NCBI GenBank assembly: GCA_973895155.1 | Contig: OZ316898.1 | Span: forward strand, 19,406,001 to 19,470,000 | From: Marsupella aquatica | Taxonomy: Eukaryota; Marchantiophyta | Length of the DNA stretch: 64,000 nt | Direction: 5' to 3' | In this document: piece by piece, positions 32,923 through 47,300 of the stretch | Numbering within the stretch: position 1 is the stretch's first letter | Layout: every line of letters starts with the position of its first letter | Program-made: the position numbers and the translations under genes | The notes under the pieces: generated by a model | Told to the model about the DNA's origin: nothing | The model's input: only the letters and a program-made list of their open reading frames with translations | The model's database searches: none

Positions 32923-33584
32923 CGGATCAGCTTCACCTGTCGTCATGCATCAGCATTGTTACAGATTCATGACTTGTCCAATTTCTACTTCATCATTCGG
33001 TATCATAGCTGGTGATTAATAGACAAGCATTACTCTATAGGGATAAAAACACATTGTTCAGTTCAGCAAATTGTTCTGATGTTTCACCCTCAATTCTTAG
33101 ATCAAATGGATCAAAAGAGCCTGGCCTCAAATTCAAGTGTCAGAATGAAGTTGCTCGACATTCCTTAAAAGTGAGCATGCTGGTTGTTCTGTGTACTATC
33201 GGTGATTGCTCTTCATGTGATGTTGATCACAATTAGTAGCTTTGAAGAGAATATCGTCTTCAAGCAATCAGCTCGTGCTATTTGAGCTGCCTAATCTTGG
33301 GCGAGCGGACAATGCTCCGAATGTAGTTCTCTGTTATGAGGGAACAATTTCATGATTAGGTGTTGGGCAGGGTCCTTGAAAACTTGGATTGGACTGTCAT
33401 TTTTGTCTGAACTCTCTAAATGTCACTCGTCTTTCCTGCCATTGTCTTGGGTGCTATTTACTCTTGAAGTGATCATACAGATTGTCACCTTGTGGACCTC
33501 AACTTAGATCACTCTGTTTCCTCATTACTCTGTTCCCTCTGTACATAGTCCTGTGGTACATTTTGTCCCAAATTGATTTCAAAC

Positions 33585-33828
33585 TTATTCATACATTACG
33601 AGCCCTATGCCAGTGCTTTGCACTGTGCAAGGAGGGCAGGCCCATAGGGATTGGCCAGGGCATTATGGGGCAGCGGGAAACAAATATGTGCTAAGGGTGT
33701 ACATTTTTTTCATCAATGGTCAGCAAAATAGTTAATCAAATCCAACTGTTATGGATCTTTCTCGCTCAGAAGCTTTTTTGTATTGGGACGAAGGACAAAA
33801 AAAGCGGGACCCCTTATTATAGTTGTAG
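33585..33828 (+). repeat. Dispersed repeat pair, copy A
   Basis: About 240 bp matches, in opposite orientation, 36987-37236. Shared words are AGCCCTATGCC, GCAAGGAGGGC, GGCCCATAGGGA, CATCAATGGTCAG, GAAGGACARAAAAAG and CTTATTATAGTTGTAGA. Diverged copies and a purine-rich near-end tract suggest an old non-autonomous retroelement. Confidence 0.75.
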
Positions 33829-35682
33829 AATTGATATGTCTCAGTCCATCGTTCATTGCATTATATTTAAAGCTCGGACAGTTCATACGTAAGCCATAAT
33901 TTGCGGCGCAAGTGAGGATCTTGCTAAAACGAAGTCAAGCTCCACCCGCTATGGAGTCAAATCATGAGAAGAGAAATAGTTCGTTCTCGCCATGGCTTGA
34001 GTGTACCCTGCTGGTCTAAACTCCTGCATGTAAATGAAGTCAAGTTCTCCCCACTATTTGACTGAACAAGTCAAATCATAGGACGAGAAAATCTATAACC
34101 AGTATGATCATACTGAAGTTAAGTCATGGGAAAAGAAATCTTCTAACCTCTGTCCCATTAGACATGTAATTAGGGGTAAAATGTGGGACATACTTATACA
34201 TAGTTCGATAACAATACCTATATTTGTGACAACGAACGTAGAGAATTGCAGGGTCCCAGAGGGTCTAGATGCACTTTTTGATGCAAAATTACTTTTTGAC
34301 GCAAAAAATTTAGTTTAATTTGTACATTGCTACCTCCAACGGCTGATGGAATTAACTCTGGTTCGCTTTGAATGATCTGACAGCCAAATTGCCAAAAACA
34401 TAATGGTTTATTTAGTACATTGCCACCTCCAATGACGGATGAAATTAAGGATGGTTTTACAAGAACTTGGGGGTAGCAATTCTTTTTTTTCTAAGTGAGA
34501 GATGCAATCCTAACCATTCATATGTGGGAACTGGCCACACTTCATTTTACATGAACGTGGGGGCACAATCAAGCAAAAGCCTTACCAAACCTAGTCATAT
34601 CTAAGTGGGCCCCTTGTGTGCAAGCTTTTTTGTCAAAAACTTAGACCTCCTCTTGAGGTGGTCTAAAAATTGGAGCAAACTATTGCTTTTTTCAGGGAAT
34701 TGCATTGATTATTTTCAAACCTGACACATTTGGCTCAAAAATTTTAATTTTTGTGTAAGGAAATGGCCATCACCTTTGCTTTTGATGGAAAGACACTGAA
34801 CTGTCCCCACAGTCTTGTAAAGCCCCCCTAACTCTCGTTGGCTTTGGATCTGACAGCCAAAATGTTGCCAGGTATGGTCATTGGATGGTCATTAATATCC
34901 CCAACCCATGCAACCTCTCCCACCCCTTGAAAGTAGGTGAGGTCTTGTGCTTCACCCTTGCCCCAATATGGTTGGCGCCATCCTTGTTGGGCCCCCAGTC
35001 CCCTGTCAAGGCTATGGTTAGGTTAAGGACAGCAAGGATATTGAGCATGCTCATTCCAAAGCAAACCAGAGGTGCGGACTTTCTTTACAAAACGTGCTGT
35101 CAAAGAAGGTCAGGTCCTCTAGCCCTTCCTGACCGTCCGTTTTTGGAAAGTAATGGCGGAGATCCAGCCGACAGTAAGTTCGAGCATCCTTCCATACGTA
35201 CATGCAGTCATTGTACAACGCAGATGGGAATCTACGGTACACCTTTCGAGAAGAAACAAAGAAACGCACCCCTTTTACATAATTATGTATAGAGTGAAGT
35301 GATATGAATCCCCGCAGCATTTTGTTTAGAAGAGCCCGTGATCGTGCATGCATGGAGGGAGGGACAGACAAAATCATGACTTTGTTCACATAATGACGTC
35401 TGAAACTCGTTACTCCCATTATCGAGAGTCAATGATGGGTCTATAATCAAGTGCCAATAGGGCATGTCAAAAGGGTTTGAAAGCCATAAGTGAGTAGGGT
35501 CAAAGACACAAATTAAGTGATTTAATTAATTAAGGCCAGGATATAAATCTTAGGGGTTGCCTATGTACGTGCCTCATATGGATCAGACTTCCAAAATGTT
35601 ACTGGGATAAGATCTTGCTTGTGACATTGGTTTGACACGTCCTAATGTGTCACCAAATCTAACCTGGAATCTAACAATATAA
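33829..35682. other. Intergenic stretch, no supported gene
   Basis: Contains a loose duplication around 34320-34450 (ACATTGCYACCTCCAA) with a GATCTGACAGCCAAA word repeated near 34375 and 34848. No gene or RNA was recognised. Confidence 0.5.
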
Positions 35683-36140
35683 ATGTGATTGAAAGTTACT
35701 CTTCAAGGTTTACTCTCTAGAGTGAAACCTCTGGTCCGTGTCTTGTTGGTGTGTTATTTAGCTCAGGGTCCTTAGATCCTTTAACCTTGGGTTTGCTACA
35801 ATTGCAGTTTAGGGTTGTGGGGAACTACTGTAAGGGTCTCTTGGGTTTGCCAATCTGTTTTGTTGGAATTAGGCTCTTCAGGTTTGGTTGGTGTGTCTAG
35901 CTAGTACATAATTGTGATTGGAAGTTATTCTTTAAGTTTTACTCTCTAGAGTGAAACCTTCAGACTGTCTTGTTGGTGTGTTATTTTTGTGGTCTTTGGG
36001 TCCTTTGACCTTGCGTTGGCTATAAGACAGTGTGGTTCCCTCGTTTTGTGGGGAACTAAGGGCCTCTTGGGTTAACCAATTTGTTTTGTTGGAATTAGTG
36101 TCTTCAGGTTTGGTTGGTGTATTTATATAAATGACTTCTA
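35683..36140. repeat. Diverged tandem duplication with a 229-bp period
   Basis: ACTCTCTAGAGTGAAACCT occurs at 35712 and 35941, followed in both copies by CTTGTTGGTGTGTTATTT, TGGGGAACTA, TCTTGGGTT and GTTTTGTTGGAATTAG. TCTAGAGTGAAACCTCT also appears at about 12729. Confidence 0.85.
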
Positions 36141-36340
36141 ACACTAGGGACCCACATACTAACTCCTGCCATTTTCCCCCCTAGCTAGCTTCCAAGCCAC
36201 AGTCTATTAACCTAGTCTCTCAAATGGGTAGGTAAAAAGTGATTTTGTCTCCTAACACTGCTGATTTCATTTGGTCAAAAAGTATGAGGGGAAGATCTAG
36301 AGTATAGCATGTTGGGAAGTCAAAAGCATTTGGTCTCTGA

Positions 36341-36484
36341 ATACTGTACTGGACTATTAGCAGCCTCTCAGTAATCAAATCAAACATAATACTGTACTGG
36401 ACTATTAGCAGCCTCTCAGTAACCAAATCAAACATAATACTGTACTGGACTATTAGCAGCCTCTCAGTAATCAAATCAAACATA
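36341..36484. repeat. 48-bp tandem triplication
   Basis: Three copies begin ATACTGTACTGGACTATTAG at 36341, 36389 and 36437 and are almost identical. The period is a multiple of three, so a repeated 16-codon frame is open on the minus strand; I do not regard it as a gene. Confidence 0.95.
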
Positions 36485-36803
36485 ATCTCTGTCCAGAGAA
36501 TGAAGGTTACCTGTGTGTAACCATTTTTGCAGGTACTTGTTATTCTCATAATGTCTTGCCGGGAAGTAACCTTTTTCCAGACAATGATTAGGTATGATAA
36601 TGGAGGTCTGGGCAGGGGTTCTAGCTTGAACCCTGTTCCAAGAAAGCTCAAAGAAGCTTCCTGGCTGTGGCTGGTCAGATTTCCTCACTTTCTGGTCACA
36701 AGACCAGACCAACATTATTCTATACTTAGATTATAATTACAAAAATCACAAAAAGGAAGTAGATCTCTATCCCTTTTTCTTTTTTTTCCCTTTTCCCCTC
36801 TTT

Positions 36804-36967
36804 GGGGTTTGCATTCGAGCTCTTCTTTTTGAGTTGGTATTTGTGGGGTTTGCAATTGAGCTCTTCTTTTGAGTGTGGTATTTGTGGGGTTTGCAATTGA
36901 GCTCTTCTTTTGAGTGTGGTATTTGTGGGGTTTGCAATTGAGCTCTTCTTTTGAGTTTGGTATTTGT
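36804..36967. repeat. 41-bp tandem repeat, four copies
   Basis: GGGGTTTGCAATTGAGCTCT (the first copy has GCATTCGAG) starts at 36804, 36845, 36886 and 36927. Confidence 0.95.
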
Positions 36968-36986
36968 CTTACCTGGATCTCTTTCA

Positions 36987-37236
36987 TCTACAACTATAAT
37001 AAGAGATCCTGCTTTTTTCTGTCCTTCATCTCAATGCAAAAAATATCCTGGGCAGGAAAGGTCTACAGCCGTTGGATTAGATTAGCTGTTTTCCCTGACC
37101 ATTGATGGAGTAAATGTGCACCCTGACACATATGTGCTTCTCGCTGTTTGTCCCATAAATACCCTGGCCGACTCCCTATGGGCCGGCCCTCCTTGCAGAG
37201 TGCAACACAAAGGCATAGGGCTTGTTCACTCCATAA
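36987..37236 (-). repeat. Dispersed repeat pair, copy B (inverted)
   Basis: Reverse-complement partner of 33585-33828. It lies directly after the 41-bp array. Confidence 0.75.
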
Positions 37237-37259
37237 TACTTTTGCTAGGCCTTGATTGG

Positions 37260-38301
37260 TACCTTGGTCCTTTTTCATAAAAAGAAATGTATGATACACA
37301 AGGTGGACCTCCTGCTGTCGTTTTACGTGCACTTTCTGGAAGGCCGATTAGCAGGCCCTGACGAGGCCATTCTCAGATTAGGGGGTTGGTGATTAGGAGC
37401 AGGACCGTGTTTTAGAACTTCGTTCGAATGAGATTACAGGCACTCTACTCGGAAAATTAGGATGACGGAAAGTCGCGTTACGCCATTCCCGAGAGAGGGA
37501 AGAGGTATTCAGGCGCGTTTAGAACTCAATTACGGAGAGATTAGCAGTAACTAAGAGGAGGTTAGGAGAGTGCACGAGCTGTGAATTCTCTTTCCGGTAG
37601 ATGAAAATATGTAGAGCTGAATTGAGTGTTTCGACATTTCACTTCGAGTCCATGTCTGCCTTTTGGTGTGGATTCAAAAGAAGGCAGATGAAAGTAGACG
37701 AAGGAAGACGAAGGAAGAGGCATGGCAGAAGATTGGCAGACGGAATCAGGAAGGAAGGTAGTCAGGTAAGTTCGTGGAGGTCGGAGGAGGACGGAGCAAT
37801 GATCGAGCGTTCCGCCAGGGGTTGATTGATTGATTACAGTGAAACAAACAAACAAAGAGATCGAACCGCAAACAATCAACGAGTTCACCGGAGAAAATGG
37901 TGAGGACGATGGCTGATCGGCCGCATAGGCAGACATTGAGGACTTGAGCGGGAGACGGGAGAGGAAAGGAGATCAGCAGGGGTCGGGATTTCTGGATTTC
38001 GGATTTCGGATCTCGGGATTTTGGAATTCGGACTTTGAATTTCGGATTTTGGATTCTGGCAGGTAATGCAGAGAGGAGAGGAGGACACCAGAGAAGAGAG
38101 GAGAGGAAAACGAGACGATAGAATTGATTGGGTGTAAACAGGAGAATGCTACAGGATGCAGGATTGGAATCGAAAATTTAGGTTGAGGGGGCGGAAAAAG
38201 GAGGTCGGAGGATTAGGAGGATTGGAAGCATTAGGAGGTGGAGGTACAGAGGAAGTGGAGGAGGAGGAAGGGGGAATTGATCTAGGGACTAGGGCGAGGA
38301 A
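37260..38301 (+). other. 5' region of the phospholipase A-I gene
   Basis: A purine-rich leader-like segment. A perfect GTCAG|GTAAGT donor at 37765/37766 and a TTCTGGCAG acceptor near 38062 could bound a 5' UTR intron. Short TTTCGGATT-type repeats lie at 37985-38060. No coding sequence was recognised. Confidence 0.45.
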
Positions 38302-41300
38302 ATGTCGTGGGCTCTGGGAAGTTGGAAGAGGCAGGCGGATACTTTTCATTTAATATTAGGATATGGAGATCTGCGTGCAGGTGAGGCGAGCGAGGAGGTG
38401 GTGGTCGTTCCGCCTCCTGCTGCTCTACTGCGCAATGGAGAGCAGCAAGTGCAGCCTATTGTGGACATCAAATCCCCGCTTGGAGGCCCCTCCGATCTGA
38501 TCTCCACGTGCAAGTACAAAATCCAGCTTGACTGGGTCGCAGGAGAGGACGAAGATCAGGTGGCACTGAAGCTGCAGTCGCAGCTGATGGTCACTCTCCC
38601 GGCTCCGCATGACGAGGTCGCCCTGCAGCTGGAGCCAGAGCCAATTCCCTCTCATGGAGCTGATCACGCTCATGAAAACGGAGAAAACGGCGAGAATGGA
38701 GAGAATGGCGATACGAAATTGGAGGAGATGGTCAAGGATGTGGAGAGGAGCGTCAAGGTCAACTTTAGCGTACGTAGAACAATGGAGCACCTCAAAATGG
38801 TCTCTCTGTCGAGAACTGCAGGCTCCGGACCCTCTGTGGATGGATTGGGTGTACACAACAGGATACTCGATAGATTCGCCAACACGAATGTCGTTGAGGA
38901 ACAACTGGGATACACTCAACATTGGCGTTCCCTCTCTGTCCTTAACCTCTGCAATTGCTCATTAACGGTTTGTGTGATGCTTCCTTGGCCGCCTGCCCGT
39001 TTGCATTCCAAATCCTTAGAATCAATTATTGTAATTGCAAATCCACGACGAACAATGTTGACCATAGACAACTGCAGATGGTCGTGAAGGATGCTGAATG
39101 TACTTCTTTTTCGTTGACCTTCATCACACTATGCTGTCAAGATAACTTCGTGTCTTCACTTACTATGCTTAACTTACCAACTGGGGCAGTAGACGGTCGA
39201 CCAGAGTACAGTTATCCGTCGGGTGGTTACACAAATGAACCGCACAAGATATCCCTGTGGTTTTCAGAAACTTTTGTCATGTTGTGAATAGTTTTTCAGT
39301 CAGTGTATCCTGGTGACAAGACAGTGTCTTATGGGAAGACCTGCACACCTTAACAGCAATTCTAAACTTCAGTTTGAGCGTATTGCCAGATTGCTCAATT
39401 CTGAAGGTTCTTGTTTGACTACAGACTCTCCCGATTGCACTGGGTAAGCTACCCATGCTTCAGAGACTATATCTTGATAACAACAAGATTACTGTCCTGC
39501 CTCCAGAATTGGGCCAACTTGAACAACTCAAAGTGCTTCGGGCGGATCACAATCTACTCACATCCGTTCCAGGTATTTGTCACAGAAATACACAGATTTA
39601 AATAGATGGAATCTCAGCCATTCTTTTAATCCGTCATTTTCGTCAGTCGAGGCTGGGCAGGACTATAGATTTTCTTCAGAATGCCGCTTGCTGCTTGTGA
39701 AATTTTGTCGGGAACTGTAGCTCACGAGGGTTCTCGTTCATCTTGTGGGTTTTGCAGCTGAGCTCCGACAGTGTCTTGGTCTGGTCGAGCTGTCATTGGA
39801 GCATAATAAGCTTGTTCGACCTTTGCTGGATTTCAGGTTTCGATCTTCTCGTCATCTGCTCAAATTTTACCCTCTTCTCATCTCTCGAGTCGTGCATCGT
39901 TTGAAGATCCATGCATAGCAGCTTCTTTGCTACTGCTGGGTATTTTCTTTGCACACTCCTTCTCTAGTTTATCTGGTCTGAGATTCATTTCATTGATGGA
40001 GTTAAGACTGTTGGGAACATCATATTTACCAAAAGAAATGAAATGTGTGGCGTAAACAGTTTCAAATGATGATCACGAAGCTTTGTCCCGAACTGATATT
40101 TTGAGCAAAGAGATTGTGGGAGCTTCCATCTTCTGAGATTTCCACTAGTATTGTGTGATGATACGCGGAGAGAGATTTATGATCACTGCCATAAAATTTG
40201 AGATTCTTGGGGAAGCCAACTCTCTGAGCATGATATGCTACGTCATCATGCTACGTATTGTTCATATCTCAAGCTGAATATGATTGAGAACGATTCTCAA
40301 ATTTGTTCGGTGTCTGAGCAGAGCCATGTCTGAACTACTGGTGTTAAGGCTTTTTGGAAATCCTCTTGAATTTCTTCCTGAGATATTACCTTGCACCAAC
40401 CTCCGGCATTTATCTCTGGCAAACGTTCGCATCGAAGCTGATCAGAGCCTCTCAAATATCAGTGTTGAAGTGGAGGTCAGTCACTTTGCTGGCATCAAAG
40501 TTTGATATGAACTAGAATGTGGTTCTGCCCGCCAAATCTCGAGCAGTAAAAAGGATACGCTTGCCTTTTTCTCAATCCATAATGATTGCTTGGTTAATTT
40601 TCTGCTTGGCTGCACAGTGCCCATGGGGATGCGAATGGTGGAAATAATGTCAATGCATCTTGTGACCTTGTAAGCTCGAATTTAGAGGTTATTATGTCAT
40701 TGTCCTAGGACCTAGTTCCAGGAAAAGTCCCAGATTCGGTTGTCTATCCATAATATGCATCTTTGTCTATCCATAATATTCAAGTGGAGATCTTATAAGC
40801 CTTCTTCTGGAACATAAACTGGTGCAGGCGTTGGAGAATACTTCGTACTTTGCTGCCTCTAAACACAAGCTCAGTGCCTTTTTTGGTCTCATATTTCGCT
40901 TTTCGTCATGCCAACACCCCTTGTTGGCATCAGCGCTTTCTAAGATAACAGAGGATGACAGTAACCGAGCTGCACTTGGCAAGGATGAGAGTGCTGTGCG
41001 ACAGTTGTTGAGCATGGTTCTCAGTGAGAACAGTCACGTTGTATGCAACTTTCCCTTCCTTCTAATTTGATGTTTCCAATCGAGAAAAAAAGTCAGCGTG
41101 CCTCATGAAAATACCCGTTTATCATTTGCATTTATCATGTGAGCTGCATCCATTCATGTAGCTCCGCCAGCAGTTGTCACAAGGTCGCCGTGCATCTGTA
41201 ATTTTCTTGACAATTTGTTATTTTCTTTGTGTAGGTTGAGCAGGCGTGCATTGCTTTATCGGCATTGGCAGTAGATACAACTCTTGTGCTTCGCTTGATG

Positions 41301-44300
41301 CGGGCAGATGTTGTACAGGCTATTGAACTTGTTCTCCGTTCAACACATCCAGACTTGTTGGTTTCCGTGCTTAAAGTGGTTGTGAATATCGCGTTTACTT
41401 CTGATGCTGTGGCCGCCAAAGTTCTTACGAAGGACATTTTCAGGCGGCTTAAGGCCTTATGCTCAAATGAACATCCTCACGTTAGTCTTCATCCTTACCA
41501 GGATTGTTATAACATGTGGTAGAATTTAATTCCTTCCTAGACTTGTGAGGGTTGACACCTTCGATCTTTAAGTGCAAGTTCTATACAGAGATACTAGTTG
41601 TACAAAAAGGATCGAGTTTTAAATTAAGTTCAGAACTGTCTGCATAGAAGTGCCTTCGTTCTTGTAAACTGTGGTGAATACCATTGATCCGGGAGCTAAA
41701 AAATTTAGTACGCAGTAATATCCTCCAAGATTTAAATTTTACCTGATATTCTGGCATTTACTTCATGTTGCACGAGTAGGTTCAAAGACAAGCTTTACTT
41801 GCGATTGGCAACTTGGCTTTTAGTTCGGAAAATAGACGGACATTGGTGGCTTCTGAGAGTTTGCGAGACATGCTCCTTCGTCTTTCACACGGACCACATG
41901 CACATGTTTGCAAAGCAGCTGCAAGAGCCTTAGCAATTCTTGGTAAGCCTGCTCTCATCCCAACACTTCTCAATACTTGTCAAGAAAAACGATCAATGAT
42001 TGCATGAAATTGATTACGTGCGGGTAACTAACAGGTTTGTATTAAGTTGCAGGTGAGAATGAATTTTTACGGCGTGCGATTAAGGGTAGACCAATCTCAA
42101 AGGGAGGATTGCGAATTCTCTCTATGGATGGAGGCGGAATGAGAGGATTAGCAACCCTGGAGATGTTACGAAAACTGGAGAAGGGAACCGGCAAACGTGT
42201 GCATGAATTGTTTGATCTCATATGTGGCACATCAACTGGTGGGATGCTTGCTGTGGCACTGGGCATAAAGCAGTTATCTCTTGATGAGTGTGAGGAAATA
42301 TACAAAACCTTAGGTACGAAACATAAACTGAAAGATGCTTAGATTTGCAAATGTTTAGTCCTAAAATTTGAATATGGAGACCTCTTTCTACGTTCTTTTA
42401 CAACGTCTACTGAGGCAGCTTGAATATGCAGGATGTTCTAATCGTGGGAGTTATGCAGGTAAAGTTGTATTTGCCGAACCTGTTCCCAAAAAGGAGGAGA
42501 ATGAAGCAGCCACATGGAGAGAGAAACTCGATCAGCTATACAAGAGTTCTTCACAGAATTTTCGAGTAGTTGTTCATGGTTCTAAGGTAAGAAGAGAACA
42601 AATGTATTTTGGCAAAAATGAACTTCACTACGAGCAGAAGATTCCTCCGATGTTATTGATTAGGCGTGATCCCTATCAGCTAGACTATTAGAAGCTGTTA
42701 ACACCTTTATTTTCTCCCTGACTCTTTAGCAAGACTATTATCGATGCACTGTTCTATTGTCATGGTTGAAATATAGAGCACTCTTAACATTTGTGTCGCT
42801 TTGTGGGGCTCTACTGTACTGTAGCACAATGCAGATGAATTTGAGCGGCTACTGAAAACCATGTGCGCTAGTGAAGATGGGGATTTATTGATAGACACAG
42901 CTGTGAAGCCGATTCCAAAAGTTTTTGCAGTTTCCGCGTTAGTCAGTGTTGCTCCTGCCCAGCCATTTGTCTTCCGTAATTATCAGGTTCTTTCAAACTT
43001 TTGGATGCAAGGTTGTCATTTTGTCAATTTATACAAGTAATTCATCAATTAAACACTGTAGACCTTTTGCTAACCTGCCATAAGGAATTGAGACAGACAG
43101 TAAGAAATCTGGCTATGCAATTATATGGCCAGATGGCCTGATATAGTATGTCGACATGATAGTTGAAACTGGTTGCCGTAGAAGTTCTGTATATAACCGT
43201 CGATTCTCCTCTGGGGAGGTTTGATTCTTGCACGGAGCTTATCTAACTTAGGATTAATGGCAGTACCCTCCTGGTACACCAGAAACGACTCCTTGGACTT
43301 CAGATGGCCCAGCAGTTGCTGTTTCTGGAACAGCTGCTACAGCAGTTCCCATGACTACTCCTGTTGGTCCTAAGAGGACTTCCTTTATCGGGAGTTGCAA
43401 GCACGAAGTTTGGGAGGCAATAAGAGCCTCATCTGCGGCTCCTTATTATCTTGACGATTATTCTAGTGGTAACTATTCGTGGCTATTTAGTCATTCAGTA
43501 CTGCTGTGCAGAAGAACAGAGATCATCATAATTGGCATTATTATCCTTTACACTATCATTTTGATGTTTATGCTAGCCCATTTGTGATGCATAATTTCAA
43601 ATAAGAACCTGACCCCTTTTCGTGTCCTTCATGATACTGGTGATGTGGGCCTCGTGATAACTAAGCTAAGTATCGGAGAACAGCGGTTCAGATCGACAAC
43701 CGAACTGGTTTTAGGTCTAATAATTACAATATGTTTGCAGAGTTAAATCGGTGGCAAGATGGAGCGATCGTTGCAAATAACCCAACAGTGATTGCTTTGC
43801 GGGAAGCTCAGTTGTTATGGCCTGATACGCCGATTGGTTGCCTTGTTTCCATGGGCTGTGGAAATGTACCGAACAAGGTCTGGTTCTTTAGTTATGGATT
43901 CATTCAGTTTCTTCTGCTCTGGATTGCGTTCGCAGATGTCTCGTGCCTCCTCTATTTTATGAATTCAAAGGGAAATGAAGAATTTGTTTTATCTACCACG
44001 TCCGTGACTCTGGATTTGTCATTTGTTCTTAACGTCAATTGAGTCTGATCAAAAACTTGCTGGTTTACAAGTGAAGGCTCGTGGTAAAGGGGGATGGCGA
44101 TACCTAGACACAGGCCAGGTATTAATTGAGAGTGCATGTTCTGTGGAGCGTACGGAGGAAGCTCTTGATACTCTTCTACCCCTTGTGGATGGTATCAGAT
44201 ACTTCCGGTTCAATCCAGGTGATTTTGCATATTTCTCGCATGGCTAATTCTGCTAATTTGTTGAACCTGTTATTTTTCGGATTAGAAGATTGGGAAGGTT

Positions 44301-47300
44301 CTGTGGAAATTGTTTTTCATGTTACTTTGCTTCATAAAAGTTTGTGTTCGACTGAATCCTTGTCTTCAATCCCGGCAGTTGATGACAGGTGCAGCATGGA
44401 GCTTGACGAAACAGATCCAATCGTCTGGGCCAGGCTTGAGGCTGCAACCCAAGACTACATTGGGGCGAACGAGTCATCCTTCCAAGTAGCCTGTGATTGT
44501 CTTGAACCACCTTCCCAGGGCGAAGATACATGGTTTGCAAGGCATAAGAGTAATGGCCGATTTTCAAACCCTGGCAGGGCAAGTAGCAGAGGTACAGCAG
44601 ATCACATATAAAATCTTTCTGTTAGCAGGGATAGTCAACGGCACACAAGAAAACTATTACTTGCGTTTTGGAAGTGTATTGGCTCGATCTTTTAATGCTG
44701 TGCTGGTCAACACTGCATGCACCCTAAGTTTTTCTAAGTTGTGAATTATTTTCCTTACGACCTAACCGCAAGGGGTTTTTCTTATCAGGAGTGGGATCAG
44801 ATGAAACTGCTCTGCGATGGAGACGAAGAGTGCTCCTGGCTGAAGTTCGCCGAAGTCCAGAGATACAAAAGCCCTTCAGGCATACACGCTCTCTTGAAGC
44901 TTACTGTAGTCGCCACAGTATCAAGTTAGAACTCCTGACCAGTCCCTCCTCTTCTGTTCCTGTGACTGCTGCTTCTACCACGCCGTATTCGTCTCCATCC
45001 TACCCAAGTAGTTTTCCTACAAGCCCCCCTCTACTCTTTAATAGCCCTGAACCAGGTCAACTTTTTCAAGGACGACCTGATGGAGTTCCCCACCTAAGCC
45101 TGGATGGAGGTCATCCTGGGACGTTTAAAACTCTATCATACACACCACCACTCTCTCCAAGGACAGGCCCTCGCCATCTTTTCGGATCAGTAGCAGCACT
45201 TTACGAGAAGTTGCAGAGCTCGCCTCAGGTTGGCGTTGTACATTTAGCCATGCACAGTGATCTGACGGGTCTCATCGTCAGGTAATAGCTGACATAAATC
45301 TGCGCTGCCTTTTCCTTCTTCTTCCGTTTCTCAAATGGAATAGTGGTCTAAATTCTGTTGATGGATTCATTCACATGAGTGCCCCTCCTTTTTCCCTTAT
45401 TGTTTTGTAATTCGTAGTCATAGTGGAAAAACAAAGACTAGTAGGGAGAGAGGTGTTGGGTAGAAATTATTTTGAGGATTCAGTTAGGATCATTGCCCAA
45501 TGGTTATTTCGTGACACGAGCGGTCTGTTCCTTTATATGGGCATGTTTGCAACACGCATATTGTAGCTGGTGTTTGATAGGCCAGCACAAACGATTCATT
45601 TATATTTTAATGTGTGTCAGTTGGAAGAATGATATTATATCTGTAGCTGAGCCTGGAGAGATGGCGGAGGCATTTCTACAAAGCGTGGTGGGAAGCATGC
45701 GCATGTGTATCAGCAGCAAGCCAGGAAAGAAGAGGAGGGGCCCGCACCTTCCAAAGTTTTCTACACTCAGTGAATTGGTTGCTTCCTACCCCCGGTTTAT
45801 TCTTGGGGGTGCTCTGCATCGCTTTATGGGTCGTCATACTCAGGTCTAATTCTCAAGCAGACGTCAGCAATCTCTTAAGATTCTTAAATTGTAATTGTAA
45901 TTGTTATGCTATATGTTTGATAGTGAGCAACAGGGATTCCGAGAGAGTTGGAGGTCGGTTATTGCCATGTACAGCTTTCGTAGATGATGAGATGAACTGT
46001 TGCTGTTTGGACCACCAAAAATTGAAAGCTGAGCCCCAACTGATGTTCTTATCCGCTGCAAATTATCTACCCTGGATACTTTAATGCAAGGTTAGATCAG
46101 GCTTCATTACTGTAAATTTTTATGACGTGCGTTGGAGTCAGCTATTTTGGACTACTTAAGGAACGTCGTTTCCAATATTTTAAGAAACCAATTAAACTAT
46201 ACCTTCAATGTTACTATCCTATTTCTTCTCTGATTGTAGACCCTGTGCATCTCTCCTAATTGCTCGTTCTCTAAACGTAAAGATGTAGTAAGAACCTGTG
46301 CCTTTTAATTTGACTAAACAGATTCCCTTTATTTCCCCTTCACTTTTTGTCTGTAATTGAGGACACAGGACTCATCTATTGCCCAAATTTGTTCGCCTTG
46401 ATTGATAACTCACTGGAGTCTAGAGACTCAGAAGGTTCTTGACAAGATCTTCACAGCTCTTGATTTTAGGTTCGTCGTAGGGCCGTTGTTTAGGCCGCCT
46501 GAAGAGTCTGATCGAAGGGAATTGTTACACATTTGTTGGCAGGTTTTGTCTGATGGACAGGAAGTTGGATCCTACCTTTTTCGTAGAACTCTGCCAGCAC
46601 AACACCTTGTACCGGAAGATGTGCGATGGATGGTAAGACTGACTGTGATCTGAGGTTCTGAAAGGCACTGGCAAAAACATTTGTGAGAGCCATAAGTTGA
46701 GTGACCAAGGGAGTCGGGACAAAGAGGTTCTGTTACTTTCGTGTTTTCCCCCTAAGTTTTTCCAGGACTACATGCAGGAATGTGCTTTGCGATGCAGTTA
46801 GTTGAGCTCTGTAGTAGTTGATAACTGATTTGTCCATCAAATTCAGTCATGTAGCCTCAGATCATAAACTGTTTGGCATACTTATTTGCATTTCGTTTTA
46901 GTCTAGACCTCTCCAGTGTCAGGAGACTTGTCAAGTGGATTTTAGAGGTCACAGTTATTCCACGAGGGTAATTTGGTAGAACCAAAGCTGTGTCATGGAT
47001 TTGCTCTGTGATGGTTGGCAGGTTGGTGCATGGCGAGATAGGATAGTCGTCTGCACGGGGAGATACGGTCCACACGCAGCTCTGGTGAAGGCGTTTTTGG
47101 ATGGGGGAGCCAAAGCCGTGATTGCACCAACTTTGGAACCTTTTGAGGCTCGCCGCAGCTCAGGTGATAGACTGACAGGCGATGGAGAAGGTCCTGAGAT
47201 TGATGATGGACGTTTTGTAATCGAGGATGAAGAAGAGGAGGAACCAGAACCAGTCAGCCCGGATGGTAGTGATTGGGAAGACAGTGAGGTTGACAAACTC

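Noticed and set aside
36220-36651. Minus-strand frame with a 16-residue triplicate
   Set aside because: It is produced by the 48-bp triplication; there is no flanking coding character.
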